Below are positions 1 through 10,194 of a DNA stretch of 64,000 bases, piece after piece. Source of the DNA: Hygrophila difformis. Taxonomy: Eukaryota; Streptophyta; Magnoliopsida; Lamiales; Acanthaceae. The translations under genes were made by a program, and so were the position numbers. The stretch spans positions 22,848,626-22,912,625 of the forward strand of contig JAOANR010000015.1 in NCBI GenBank assembly GCA_030278955.1. Reading direction: 5' to 3'. Every line of letters begins with the position of its first letter. The first letter of the stretch is position 1. The notes under the pieces are model-generated. The model worked only from the letters and a program-made list of their open reading frames with translations. It searched no databases and was not told where the DNA came from.

Positions 1-356
1 TAGTCCGAATTAATCTTTGTGATCTAAACAAAAGTTGTAGATAATCATGTCTAGTATGTGTCTGTAAATTTTCAGAATTTTTGGAGCTCATTTGGTATGT
101 TAAAAAGTCAAATCTATGACAGGTGTCAAACCTGAATCCTGACAGCATACTATTTGTGTAGAAAACTTGATTTTTGACATGCTTCCCATCTTTTTTCCCA
201 AAAACTTAAAACACGAAAGTTGTTCGTTGGGATGTTTTTGAGTTACTGTGAAAATTTCAGATCAATCGCCTAAGAAATGGATTTTTAAACCAAAAAGGCG
301 CAAACTGTGACACCGATCGGTTTTAAACTTGTGAAACTTGCGAAATGTGTTCTTAC

Positions 357-1480
357 CTTGCGGGTTCGATTCCCCAAGGGCGATTCTATGTTTTCCTGCG
401 GGTTCGATTCCCCAGGATGTGTGTTGATTCCTACGGGTTCGATTCCCTAGGATGTATTTGAGTTCTTGTGGGTTCGATTCCCCAAGGGCGATCGTTTGTT
501 TTCCTGCGGGTTCGATTCCCCAGGATGTGTGTTGATTCATACGGGTTCGATTCCCTATGATGTATTTGAGTTCTTGCGGGTTCGATTCCCCAAGGGCGAT
601 CGTTTGTTTTCCTGCGGGTTCGATTCCCCAGGATGTGTGTTGATTCATACGGGTTCGATTCCCTATGATGTATTTGAGTTCTTGCGGGTTCGATTCCCCA
701 AGGGCGATTCTATGTTTTCCTGCGGGTTCGATTCCCCAGGATGTGTGTTGATTCATACGGGTTCGATTCCCTATGATGTATTTGAGTTCTTGCGGGTTCG
801 ATTCCCCAAGGGCGATTGTTTGTTTTCCTGCGGGTTCGATTCCCCAGGATGTGTGTTGATTCATACGGGTTCGATTCCCTATGATGTATTTGAGTTCTTG
901 TGGGTTCGATTTCCCCAAGGGCGATCGTTTGTTTTCCTGCGGGTTCGATTCCCCAGGATGTGTGTTGATTCATACGGGTTCGATTCCCTATGATGTATTT
1001 GAGTTCTTGCGGGTTCGATTCCCCAAGGGCGATTGTTTGTTTTCCTGCGGGTTCGATTCCCCAGGATGTGTGTTGATTCATACGGGTTCGATTCCCTATG
1101 ATGTATTTGAGTAATTGCGGGTTCGATTCCCCAAGGGCGATCGTTTGTTTTCCTGCGGGTTCGATTCCCCAGGATGTGTGTTGATTCCTACGGGTTTGAT
1201 TCCCTAGGATGTATTTGAGTTCTTGCGGGTTCGATTCCCGAAGGGCGATCGTTTGTTTTCCTGCGGGTTCGATTCCCCAGGATGTGTGTTGATTCCTACG
1301 GGTTCGATTCCCTAGGATGTATTTGAGTTCTTGCGGGTTCGATTCCCCAAGGGCGATTGTATGTTTTCCTGCGGGTTCAATTCCCCAGGACGTGTGTTGA
1401 TTCCTACGGGTTTGATTCCCTAGGATGTATTGAGTTCTTGCGGGTTCGATTCCCCAAGGGCGATTGTATGTTTTCCCGCG
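357..1480 (+). repeat. 36-bp/108-bp hairpin minisatellite with tRNA B-box-like core
   Basis: About 31 copies of a 36-bp unit, organised as about 10.4 copies of a 108-bp higher-order repeat of three unit types. Every unit has the core GGGTTCGATTCCC, which fits the pol III B-box consensus GGTTCGANTCC. Each core is the end of a hairpin: GGG/CCC around loop TTCGATT, then a bulged C, then a unit-specific outer stem (CTTG/CAAG, TCCTG/CAGGA, TCATA/TATGA or TCCTA/TAGGA). Because 36 is divisible by 3, long open frames appear on both strands. They are artefacts of the repeat and not genes. Confidence 0.95.
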
Positions 1481-1570
1481 GAAATATTGATTATGAGGAT
1501 TGCGGTCACAAGAGCCCTGGTGAATGGTGAACTATAAAAGAAACGAAAAATAATGAGAAATGATATTTTT

Positions 1571-1745
1571 GAAATTGGCTGAGGCCGCCGGATCACCGGC
1601 TAAATGATACTTTTGAAATTGGCTGCGGCAGCCGGATCACCGGCTAAATGATATATTGTTGAGATGATGGCGTAACGGGAACTATATTAAAAAGCTTAGA
1701 TTTTATGAAATTGGCTGCGGCCGCCGGATTGCCGGCTAAATTAAA
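1571..1745 (+). repeat. GCCGG/CCGGC short repeats in LTR
   Basis: Three imperfect copies (about 1571-1610, 1613-1657, 1700-1742) of a segment beginning AAATTGGCTG and holding GCCGG-ATCA-CCGGC or GCCGG-ATTG-CCGGC, a 5-bp-stem hairpin. A related GC-rich patch occurs in the LTR at about 26320-26350. It lies in the same variable zone of the LTR as the minisatellite. Confidence 0.7.
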
Positions 1746-2354
1746 TATTGTTGAGATGGTGGCGTATCGGGGAGAATTTTTAAAAGCTCAAATTTTTATT
1801 TACTTACTTACGGCATTATTCATGTCTTTAAATCATGCCATTTATTTATTAGTGGATGATTAACTTAAATTGGGCATTACCTACAAGAAATGTTTTACAA
1901 ATTTTTAATTAAAGGCTTTGAAACCCCTAACCCATGCTATGTGTTAACTTACTCAGCGCGTTTTTGCTGACCCAAACCATTTATCCTCTTTTTCTTTCAG
2001 AGTTGAAGAATATGCATCATCATATGCATACTGGGAATTTTTGGGGATTACATTATATTTAAAATTTTGCGTTAGACTAGAATTTGCATGAACGGGCCTG
2101 TTTAACCCGTGTTTTGGCCATGTTGGCCCTATATTTAAATTCCGCTGCACTATATATGTAAATATTATTTTCCGCTGCAACTTTGATGTATTATTTTTAA
2201 ATTATATATGAATGGGCTGTTTGAATATTTTAAATTCTGAAAAACCATAGCCTTGCATCTCTTTAGTGAGCTCGGAGAAACCGTGTCTTGCTAGGGAGGT
2301 GTGGCGGTGGCATCCCGGCCTGGGTTACCAAAACCGGGGTGTTACATTAACAAG

Positions 2355-4677
2355 TGTCTTGGATGAATGGCTAGCAAAGCAAGGTGATCAATTATCTCTT
2401 GAACCCACCAAGATTAATAGCCTCCATAATAGGCAAACATTATGTTAATAGACAACATGATGGACAAAATTAATAGCCTCCCAAATTAATAGCCTCTTTG
2501 AAATGAGTGGATACAAATACTCTAACCATTATTGCTCAAGACACACTTAATTGGATGATTGGTGAGGTTGTAATCACTCTCACAATGTGTCATGTTCAAT
2601 TGTTCAAATCATAGCCTATAAATAGAGGGAGTTTCTAGCCTTCAAACACACCAATCTCATCCATCTCATTAGCCAAATTCACTACCCATTTTATTCTTCA
2701 AAGTTCTCCCACATAGTGAGCATATCTTAAGGATTGTGGAGTCTTGTAGGCTTGGCAACCTTCATCATTCTAAGAGTTCTAACTCTTCTCAACACTTGGT
2801 CAGTAAGATATCATCCTTGAAACTTGTATCTTAGAGATCTAAATCTTTTATTTTTATACTATAAATTGATTTCCCTCTATTTGTCGAATTTCAGCGAAAC
2901 CCGTAATTTGTGGTGCGAATCTTGTGTTATAACGGCCATTATCTTTAAATCTCCTTGCTCTTATACATCAATTCAGTAAGTTAACACTCTCTACTTCAAG
3001 TTTTGGAGATCCCAATCCATGTTTTAAGAGTACAAAATTAGAATTTCCCCATTATACCAAAATCTGTCAGTTTTTCGTTTACATAAAGATTCATCTTTTT
3101 AAACTATTTTGGCTCATTATCCCTCAAAGGTTTCTTCATAAAACTTGTTCCTTATTGAGTTGAGTATCTTTCTGGAAAATTTTATAATTTTTAGAACTCG
3201 TATGAAAAAGTTATGGGATCCGCTTTATCGAAAGGTCGAAATCTCTTTTTGTTGAAATCTAAGAAATGATAGTGTTTTCTGAAATCCACATTTTTGAAGG
3301 TCTTAAGTGTCTCAAAGCCAAATGGTTTCTTCATGAAAAATATTTATCTATGTGTTATCTACCTTGTGGTAAAATTTTAGAATTTTCAATCGCGAATTAC
3401 TATTTTTAAAACCTGTTGAAACTTATAGAGTCACTATTGAATTTCTGGCAGAATACATGTTCTGAAAAGAACTCAATTTTTGAAATGTTTCCATACCTTA
3501 TTTTGAAAAGTGTAAAACATGAAACTTGTTTAACTATGTGTTGAGTATCTACAGTTTAAATTTCAAAGCAATCGCCTTTCATATGAATTTTTAAACTGAC
3601 TTGGCGTAAACTGCGACATTGGACTTGATTTTTGGTCCAAATGAGAAATTGTTGGATTTTGAGATCCATGAAATGATATTTTCATATCTATGAGATATTG
3701 ATATGGGAGTTAAATGTTGAAATGATATTTGGCATTATTGAATGCCCTTGTTATGAGGTTACTCCCGTGAAATTGTTGAAAACTCTTTTAAAGAGGATAT
3801 TATGTGGAAAATTGTGTAAAACTCTTTTAAATCCATTGTGCACTATTAACTTGAGTAAGATGCCATACTTGATAGAGGGCTAATGCACTAGGGATGTGTC
3901 TTGCGGGGCCTCCCCCTCTAAATATGCCAAGACGGCATTATTGATAAATTGTGCCAAAACGGCGTTGTTGCATGTATGAGTCTATACTCTTGGGTGTATC
4001 CGTGATGGGTTACCCGAGGCTCCGGAGTGTGTCTGTATATGAGTCCGCTGCATGCTGATCATGACTTATGATCGATATGATATGATATGATATGATATAT
4101 GGAAAATGGTGTCCTCTTGTGCATAGTTGCTACAATGGTAAGAATGAAAGTTATTTATTTTGTTAAAGGTAATGTGTGATCATTTTAAAAGAAAAAGTGA
4201 AAATTATTATTATTATTTTTTGAGTGTCAACCACTATTTTAAAACCCACTTCTTGAAGTGGAGTGGGTTGACTTACTCAGTACCATTGTACTGATAAAAA
4301 GTTGTTGTGTTATCTTTTTACAGATATTGGAGCTGACATATGAACTGCATCTCATGACATGAGCATTTGGGGATGGGATTACCTTTCATCAAAAGATTGT
4401 TGCTTTAAGGAACCACGTACTTTAAATAATAATGTCATATATATTGCCTTTAGTTTATGCTTCCGCATGAGAAAGAACAATGACTCTGGTATTAAGTACT
4501 TTAAATTTTCTTATGTCTATATTTTATAAAATTGGCAATTATTTTTAAAGTTCATACTACAAAAATTTATATTTCGCCGTAGCACTTGTCAATTAATTTA
4601 GCCAAAGGGCGAGCCTGACTGACAAGTGTGGCGGTAACATTCTGAAACCTTATGAGGATAAATTTCGGGGTGTTACA
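2355..4677 (+). mobile_element. Tekay LTR, first of two tandem 5' LTRs
   Basis: Starts TGTCTTGGATG and ends CGGGGTGTTACA; 2323 bp. It aligns along its length with the LTR at 4679-19415 once the hAT insertion in the latter is removed, including the uninterrupted hAT target at 2707-2714. It has a TATA box (2617-2624), a ~195-bp repeated module (3141, 3335, 3531), a (GATAT)n run near 4075 and the terminal hairpin at 4277-4294. The next base is a single G and then the second LTR begins. No internal region or primer site separates the two. Confidence 0.85.
2617..2624 (+). promoter_or_regulatory. LTR TATA box
   Basis: TATAAATA in the context AGCC-TATAAATA-GAGGGAG. The same motif is kept in the tandem partner at 4959-4966. 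It is the best candidate for the U3 core promoter of this element. Confidence 0.6.
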
Positions 4678-4958
4678 GTGTCTTGGATGAATGGCTAGCA
4701 AAGAAAGGTGATCAATTATCTCTTGAACCCACCAAGATTAATATCCTCCATAATAGGCAAATCATTATATTAATAGACAACATGATGGACAAAATTAATA
4801 GCCTCCCAAATTAATAGCCTCTTTGTTAGGCTATAAGGACCAAATGAGTGGATACAAATACTCTAACCATTATTTCTCAAGACACACATAATTGGATGAT
4901 TGGTGAGGTTGTAATCACTCTCACAATGTGTCATGTTCAATTGTTCAAATCTTAGCCT

Positions 4959-4966
4959 ATAAATAG
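4959..4966 (+). promoter_or_regulatory. LTR TATA box (second tandem LTR)
   Basis: TATAAATA at the position equivalent to 2617-2624. The nested hAT begins 89 bp downstream. Confidence 0.55.
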
Positions 4967-5438
4967 AGAGAGTTTCTAGCCTTCAAACAACCCAATCTCA
5001 TCCAACTCATTAGCCAAATTCACTACCCATTTTATTAATCAAAGTTCTCCCACATAGAGGTGTCAATGTGGGCCGAGCCCGTTGGGCCGGTGTAACACCC
5101 CGGATTTGGTAACCCAGGCCGAGGTGTCACCGCCGCATCTCCCTAGCAAGACACGGATTCCCGAGCTCGCTAAGGAGGTGCAAGGCTTATGGGTATACAA
5201 AGTTTTGAAAACATTCAACAATGAATCCGGAATTTATTAATACTTAAATCAAAGTACGATAGTAAAAATCATCATGCATGGATAAGGTAAATGCAGCGGA
5301 AAAGTAATCACGGCCAACACGGCCAAAACCTCGGGTTTAACAGACCCGGTAAAACAGTAGTATGATGCAGTAAATAAAGATGTTCACAATTATATTCCCC
5401 CAAATGCGCGTGTAGAAAAAAGGAAATGACAACGGTTG

Positions 5439-5458
5439 TCAGTATAAAGATATACTGA
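5439..5458 (-). other. Conserved LTR terminal hairpin
   Basis: Stem TCAGTATA/TATACTGA, loop AAGA on the plus strand, next to GAGTAAGTTAA. One member of a hairpin class found 348-393 bp from the sense 3' end of all nine LTRs where it is visible. The other copies are at 1953-1970, 4277-4294, 14137-14156, 19014-19031, 26002-26016, 32491-32507, 36771-36787, 38769-38784 and 42208-42224. Confidence 0.75.
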
Positions 5459-5730
5459 GTAAGTTAATCCCTAACTAACAAATAAAAGGGGTTACATGTG
5501 TTTAAACTAAAGATTTCGCTTACCTTACGTAAAGTTAAAATACATAATTTATTTGCAGCGGAAAACATGATTGAAGGACATAATTTTAAAAGCGTAATTA
5601 AAAGCATAATTTAAGATGCATAATTTTAAATACATAATTTAAAAACATGATAATACGATTTAAGCATAATGGAACACTCACACAAGTCTTTTACATTTTA
5701 TCCCGTAGACTAAGAAGAGGACACCATACC

Positions 5731-5951
5731 GGGAGATTACTAACGAGGCAATCTCAACATAGGACCACTAACGAGGCAGTCCAAACAATGGGAGACCACT
5801 AACGAGGCAGTCTCAAAAAGATAGTAGGACCACTAACGAGGCGATCCAAAAAGATAGTAGGACCACTAACGAGGCGATCCAAAATACAGCGCGCGAGATC
5901 ACTAACGAGGCAATCTCAGATAGTAAGGAGACCACTAGCGAGGCAGTCTCA
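5731..5951 (-). repeat. ACTAACGAGGC hairpin array in LTR
   Basis: Seven copies of a ~21-35 bp unit with constant centre ACTAACGAGGC (one copy ACTAGCGAGGC) between inverted arms. The arms are GAGATT/AATCTC, GGAC/GTCC, GAGAC/GTCTC (twice), GAGAT/ATCTC, and two weaker GGAcC/GaTCC copies. The sister LTR has the same array at 14430-14651. Confidence 0.85.
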
Positions 5952-7835
5952 AAGATAATGATAGCATGAAGATCGGCTCAGCCTAGTGAACGGGATTTTT
6001 CGAAAGTTCATATTTCAATGTTATCAAATGATCGATATCGCGTTTTCATAGTTCGAGTTTTCTCAAGTTCGAAAAATCCTATTCGAGGCAGTTTACGCCT
6101 TTCTTAATTAAAAATTCGTCTTTACACCAAAAATTCTGAAATTTTTACAGTAATTCAAAAACACACACCCGAACAACTTTCATATTTTAAGTTTGTGGAA
6201 ATAAGGTTCCGAAGTGAGTCGAAATTCGAGTTCATTGCAAAGAATAATTTCTATCTTAAAAACTGGTTCCGTCACAGTTTCGTGCAACGCCGATTAAAAA
6301 TTTATTTCAAAACCAATCAATGCGAAATTTTTACAGTAACTACAAAACACGATAAGGAACAACTTTCATGTTTTAAGGATTTGCAAATAATGAATTCTTG
6401 GTACTCAAAAATCGACCACAACTCACTGCATACTCGCGGCCTTCGAAACAGTTTTAAAGAAGTTCTGAAAATTCGACCGTTTGACATATCAAATGAACAC
6501 CAAAATCCGTGAAATTTTATATGCATAATCTAGACTCAATTATCTACAACGTTTGTTGAGGAATGAAAAGTTAAATCATTCGAAAAATGGGTGAAAAACA
6601 TGCATCAAGTTGAGTAAAGAAAACTGTCACAGTTTAAAAGTGTTCGGGTTGTCACAGAAAGTTTACGGCGTGATTTGGGATAGAAAAACTTAATGTCAAC
6701 AGCTGAAATTTGGACACAAGATAGATAAAGGTGTTAGGAACAACTTTTATGTTGAAAAGTTTTCGGTTTGAATTCCCGAATGTCGGGTTTTAGGCGTGTC
6801 TTTGAAATTGGACGAAAATAGGGTTTTTGAAAACCGATTTTCGTTACAAGCCTATATCTCGAGTTTTAAACAACAAACAACCACGAAAATTTGTGAGTAA
6901 GGTTTTAACTTACTTAGTTAGAGAATAGGGTCGCTGGATTGGGTTTCCGGACGTCCTAGGGTCACGACGAACGGCCAACTTCTCCGATCGCTTTTTGTTC
7001 GTTTTCCGACGGGAAATCGTAGTAAGGAAAAAGGGTTAGAATGTGAGTTTCTGAGATATATGGACGAATTAAAACTTTGTACAATAGCTTACCAAGAGTC
7101 TAGAGGGCAGGGCTTGGTTCCTTTCGCCTTGCCGTCGCCGGAATACTCGCCGGAAAGTGAGTTCGGAGAGGTTTTGACTTGGAGAGGAATATTGGAGGTG
7201 TTTAGGGTTAGGTTTTCTGAGAATTATGGGGAGGGGGCGCCCAAATCTGATCTTATGCCCTTCCCCATTGTTGTGATCGACTTGCCACCGATTGAGGTCG
7301 GATTTTTGGCAAGAAAATCGCCATAGAAGGAAAGTTTACACCTCCTGCACCTCTGGCGCGCTGGTGACGCGCACATAGGCCTTTGTCCGCGCGGAGCACG
7401 CGTGGACTGCCCTGGAGTCGCGACACCTCCGTTCGCGCGGTGGCCGCGTGGCGGCGCGCGGAGGGCGCGGGCCGGCCGGACCGGCCGGTGCGGCCGTCCG
7501 CGTGTTCTGTCGGGTCTTTCCTTGCTTTCCCCTATCGGTTTTCTACCCTCCACGTGTTAGCTCGATTCCTTGGGTCGTCTCCGGTTCGGAATCTTTACCT
7601 TCAACTTGTTACGAGCTCGGCTTATGCTCGTAACATTTCCGTGTCCTAATTAGTCTAGTCTAAATTGGTTCCAACTCCTCCTATCGTCCTTGTGATCTAT
7701 TTTGTGATTTATTTCGTGATTTATTTCGTGACTGAACTTAGAAATTAGTTCCAAGCTGCCTACGTACCCTGTGAAGGGATCAAGTCATGACGTAGTTCAA
7801 AACAATTTGAATTTGTTTTTCCGCGGGTGTTACAT

Positions 7836-7848
7836 CCTCCCCCCCTTA
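7836..7848 (-). other. Polypurine tract of minus-strand Tekay
   Basis: On the minus strand the bases just before the 3' LTR are AAGGGGGGGAGGA, a purine run directly abutting TGTAACACCC. This is the expected plus-strand DNA priming site. The pol stop at 7858 lies about 10 bp before it. Confidence 0.85.
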
Positions 7849-7857
7849 AGAATACAG

Positions 7858-8520
7858 TTATGTCCCCATAACTGTGGTCGGGTCGTCTTGGAAGAGGGTA
7901 GGGTAACGTTGCCTCATGTCGGCTTCCAATTCCCAGGTCGCCGTTTCTGTCTCGTGGTTGGACCACCGGACCTTGACCATCTTTACAGATTTATTCCTTG
8001 TCACCCTTTCCTTGTAGTCAAGTATTTGCACCGGGGTTTCTTCATAGGTCAAGTCATCGTCCAATTCGATTACGTCTGGTTGGAGTACATGCGACGTGTC
8101 GGGCACATACTTCTTCAGTTGGGAGACGTGAAACACGTTATGGACGCGTGCTAGTTGAGGCGGCAGTGCTAGCCGGTACGCTAGATTCCCCACTCTCTCG
8201 AGGATCTCATATGGCCCTATGTAACGTGGGCTCAGTTTCCCTCGCTTGCCAAAGCGCATTACGCCCTTCATCGGTGAGACTTTCAGCACGACCTTGTCAC
8301 CGACTTGGAATTCCAAGTCCTGCCGTCTCACGTCCGCATAACTCTTTTGCCGGTCCTGAGCGGCTCTCATCTTCCCCTGGATGACCTTAACTTGCTGAGT
8401 CATGTCCTCCACCAGTTGTGGTCCTACTGTCATTATTCGATCGTTCTCTTCCCAACTCAACGGGCTCCGGCATCTTCGTCCATACAGTGCCTCGAAGGGC
8501 GCCATGCCGATGCTCTCATG
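7858..8520 (-). pseudogene. Tekay pol C-terminus: integrase end and chromodomain
   Basis: Continues the integrase after an in-frame stop near 8521. The translation opens [16 protein letters not shown] (integrase tail). It passes through the GPYEILERVG/YRLALPP linker and ends in a chromodomain-like segment VKVRWSNH...ATWELEADM, about 30 residues before the stop at 7858. Chromodomain-bearing integrases direct chromoviruses to heterochromatin (established for the group). This part of pol is open, and the upstream break means it is no longer one polyprotein. Confidence 0.88.
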
Positions 8521-10194
8521 TTAACTGTTGTTGTAGGAGAACTCGATCAAGGGTAAATGGTGCTCCCAACTTCCCTTGAATTCCAACACACAGGCCCTCA
8601 ACATGTCCTCCAGCATTTGTATTGTTCGCTCCGTCTGCCCATCCGTCATAGGGTGGAACGCCATACTCATTTTTATCTGCGTCCCCAGAGCTTCTTGCAG
8701 CTTGGTCCAAAACTGGGAGACGAATCTGCTATCCCTATCCGAGATGATGTCATGTGGCACCCCGTGCCGGCGTACCACATTGTCTACATATGCTCTTGCT
8801 AGTTGGTCCATTGTCCAAGTGTCCTTCATCGGGATGAAGATGGCGGCCTTCGTTAACCTATCCACGATCACCCAGATCTTATTCATCCCCTTTGGCGAAC
8901 GTGGTAACCCTGAAACGAAATCCATGGAGATACTGTCCCACTTCCAGCTTGGGATCTCCAATGGTTGCATTAATCCTAAGGGCCGTACTGCCTTGATCTT
9001 CTGGCAGGTAAGACACCTTGCCACGAACTCGGCCACCTCTCTCTTCATGTTCGGCCACCAATAATTTTTCTTCAAGTCCTTGTATAGCTTATCCCCTCCG
9101 GGGTGAACCGAGTAGGGGGTGCTATGGCCTTCCTCCATCACCTTCTTCTTCAGATCCGCGGACTCCCGCGGTATACACCACCTTCCCCTGAAGCGGATGC
9201 TCCCGTCCTCGTGAATCTTGAAATCCACTGCCTTTCCTTCGGCAATGCTTCTCCTTATTTCCTTCAACTTTTCGTCACTCGTCTGGGCGAGTCGTATCTC
9301 TTCGAATACGGTAGGGCTTACTACCATCGCGTTGACGACCTCGGTTACCGTACCGGGACGCACCAGTTCCAGGCTTAATTTCACCACATCTCTGTACAAT
9401 TCGGCCGGTATCACCAGTGAGTTCGTGACGTGTTGCGTCTTCCGACTCAAGGCGTCGGCCACGACGTTGGCCTTGCCCTCGTGATACGCGACTTCCAGGT
9501 CGTAATCTTTGATCAGTTCCAACCATCTCCTCTGCCTCAAGTTCAGTTCTCTTTGCGTGAATATGTACTTGAGGCTCTTATGGTCGGTGAACATCCGACA
9601 CTTCCGCCCATAGAGATAGTGTCTCCAAATTTTCAGGGCGAACACGACCGCGGCCAGTTCTAGGTCGTGCGTCGGATAGTTCTGCTCGTGTGGTTTTAGT
9701 TGTCGTGATGCGTACGCTATGACCCTTTGATCCTGCATTAGTACGCATCCCAGTCCTTCTCTCGAGGCGTCGCTATACACCTCGAAGTCTCCATTCTCTG
9801 ATGGTAACGCCAACACTGGCGCCGTGGTAAGTCGTTTCTTCAGCTCCTGGAATGCGGCTTCGCACTCGCCAGTCCAGTCGTACTTCATCCCCTTCTTCAG
9901 CAGTTGGGTCAATGGGCGGGCGATTTTGGAGAAGTCCTGGACAAATCGCCTGTAGTAGCCCGCCAGTCCGAGAAAACTTCTTATCTCCGTTGGGCTCTTC
10001 GGTGGTACCCACTCGGTTACTGCCGAGATCTTTGCCGGATCTACCGCTACTCCGCTGGCGGATACGATATGCCCAAGGAATGTTACTTCCCTCAGCCAGA
10101 AGTCGCATTTGGACAACTTCCCATATAGCTGATTTTCTCGGAGGATCCTCAGCACTTTATGTAAGTGCTCGGAATGTTCTTCCTCGTCCCTTGA
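8521..10194 (-). pseudogene. Tekay pol: end of RT, RNase H, integrase core
   Basis: 544 open residues from 10155 to 8521, plus the stretch just upstream to the stop near 10190. In order: RT thumb ([19 protein letters not shown]), RNase H ([14 protein letters not shown] ... [14 protein letters not shown]), integrase zinc finger (HPGGDKLY...CLTCQK) and core with [18 protein letters not shown] and DGQTERTIQ, giving the D-D-E triad. It stops in the conserved FSYNNS segment by a premature TAA. A short deletion after KIKAVR removes residues kept in the plus-strand copy. Confidence 0.92.

Larger units (their letters stand above)
1..2346 (+). mobile_element. Tekay-like LTR, 3' portion (cut by window start)
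   Basis: The right end reads ...CCGGGGTGTTACA, the sense 3' terminus shared by the other Tekay-type LTRs here (their complement starts TGTAACACCCCGG). The last 100 bases match the termini of the LTRs at 32111 and 5091 on the opposite strand. No primer-binding site follows 2346, so this is a 3' LTR or solo LTR. It holds a minisatellite (357-1480), GCCGG repeats (1571-1745) and the conserved terminal hairpin (1953-1970). The 5' end lies outside the window, so length and target duplication cannot be judged. Confidence 0.8.
5091..7834 (-). mobile_element. 3' LTR of the minus-strand Tekay element
   Basis: TGTAACACCCCGG at 5091 and GGGTGTTACA ending at 7834; 2744 bp. It is the 3' LTR because the purine tract abuts its sense start at 7834. 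It contains the ACTAACGAGGC hairpin array (5731-5951), four ~190-bp modules (6171, 6357, 6543, 6738) and the terminal hairpin at 5439-5458. It lacks a 23-bp stretch present in the partner at about 14087-14109 and has a 32-bp segment near 7530-7565 that the partner lost. Confidence 0.93.

Noticed and set aside
262..1114. Long open frames on both strands of the minisatellite, encoding a 36-residue repeat protein
   Set aside because: The unit length (36, 108 bp) is a multiple of 3 and has no stop in several frames, so open frames on both strands are automatic. No start context, promoter or domain supports a protein.
357..1480. CRISPR-like array
   Set aside because: Regular spacing is due to a 36-bp unit with related, not unique, intervening sequence, in a plant retrotransposon LTR. 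No cas genes.
357..1480. Cluster of tRNA genes
   Set aside because: Only the T-arm/B-box-like motif is present; no acceptor stem, anticodon arm or A box in any unit.
4200..4220. (ATT)n and (GATAT)n runs in the 2355 and 4679 LTRs as separate loci
   Set aside because: Ordinary microsatellites within the LTR that differ in length between the two copies; noted in the LTR entries only.
7224..7649. GC-rich overlapping ORFs in the Tekay LTR (also 15920-16319, 34262-34663, 41098-41499, 43979-44380)
   Set aside because: They lie in LTR U3/R sequence, overlap on both strands, and are shared only because the LTR copies are related. No known domain.
8521..9700. Plus-strand ORFs over the minus-strand pol
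   Set aside because: Shadows of RT/RNase H/integrase coding on the other strand.
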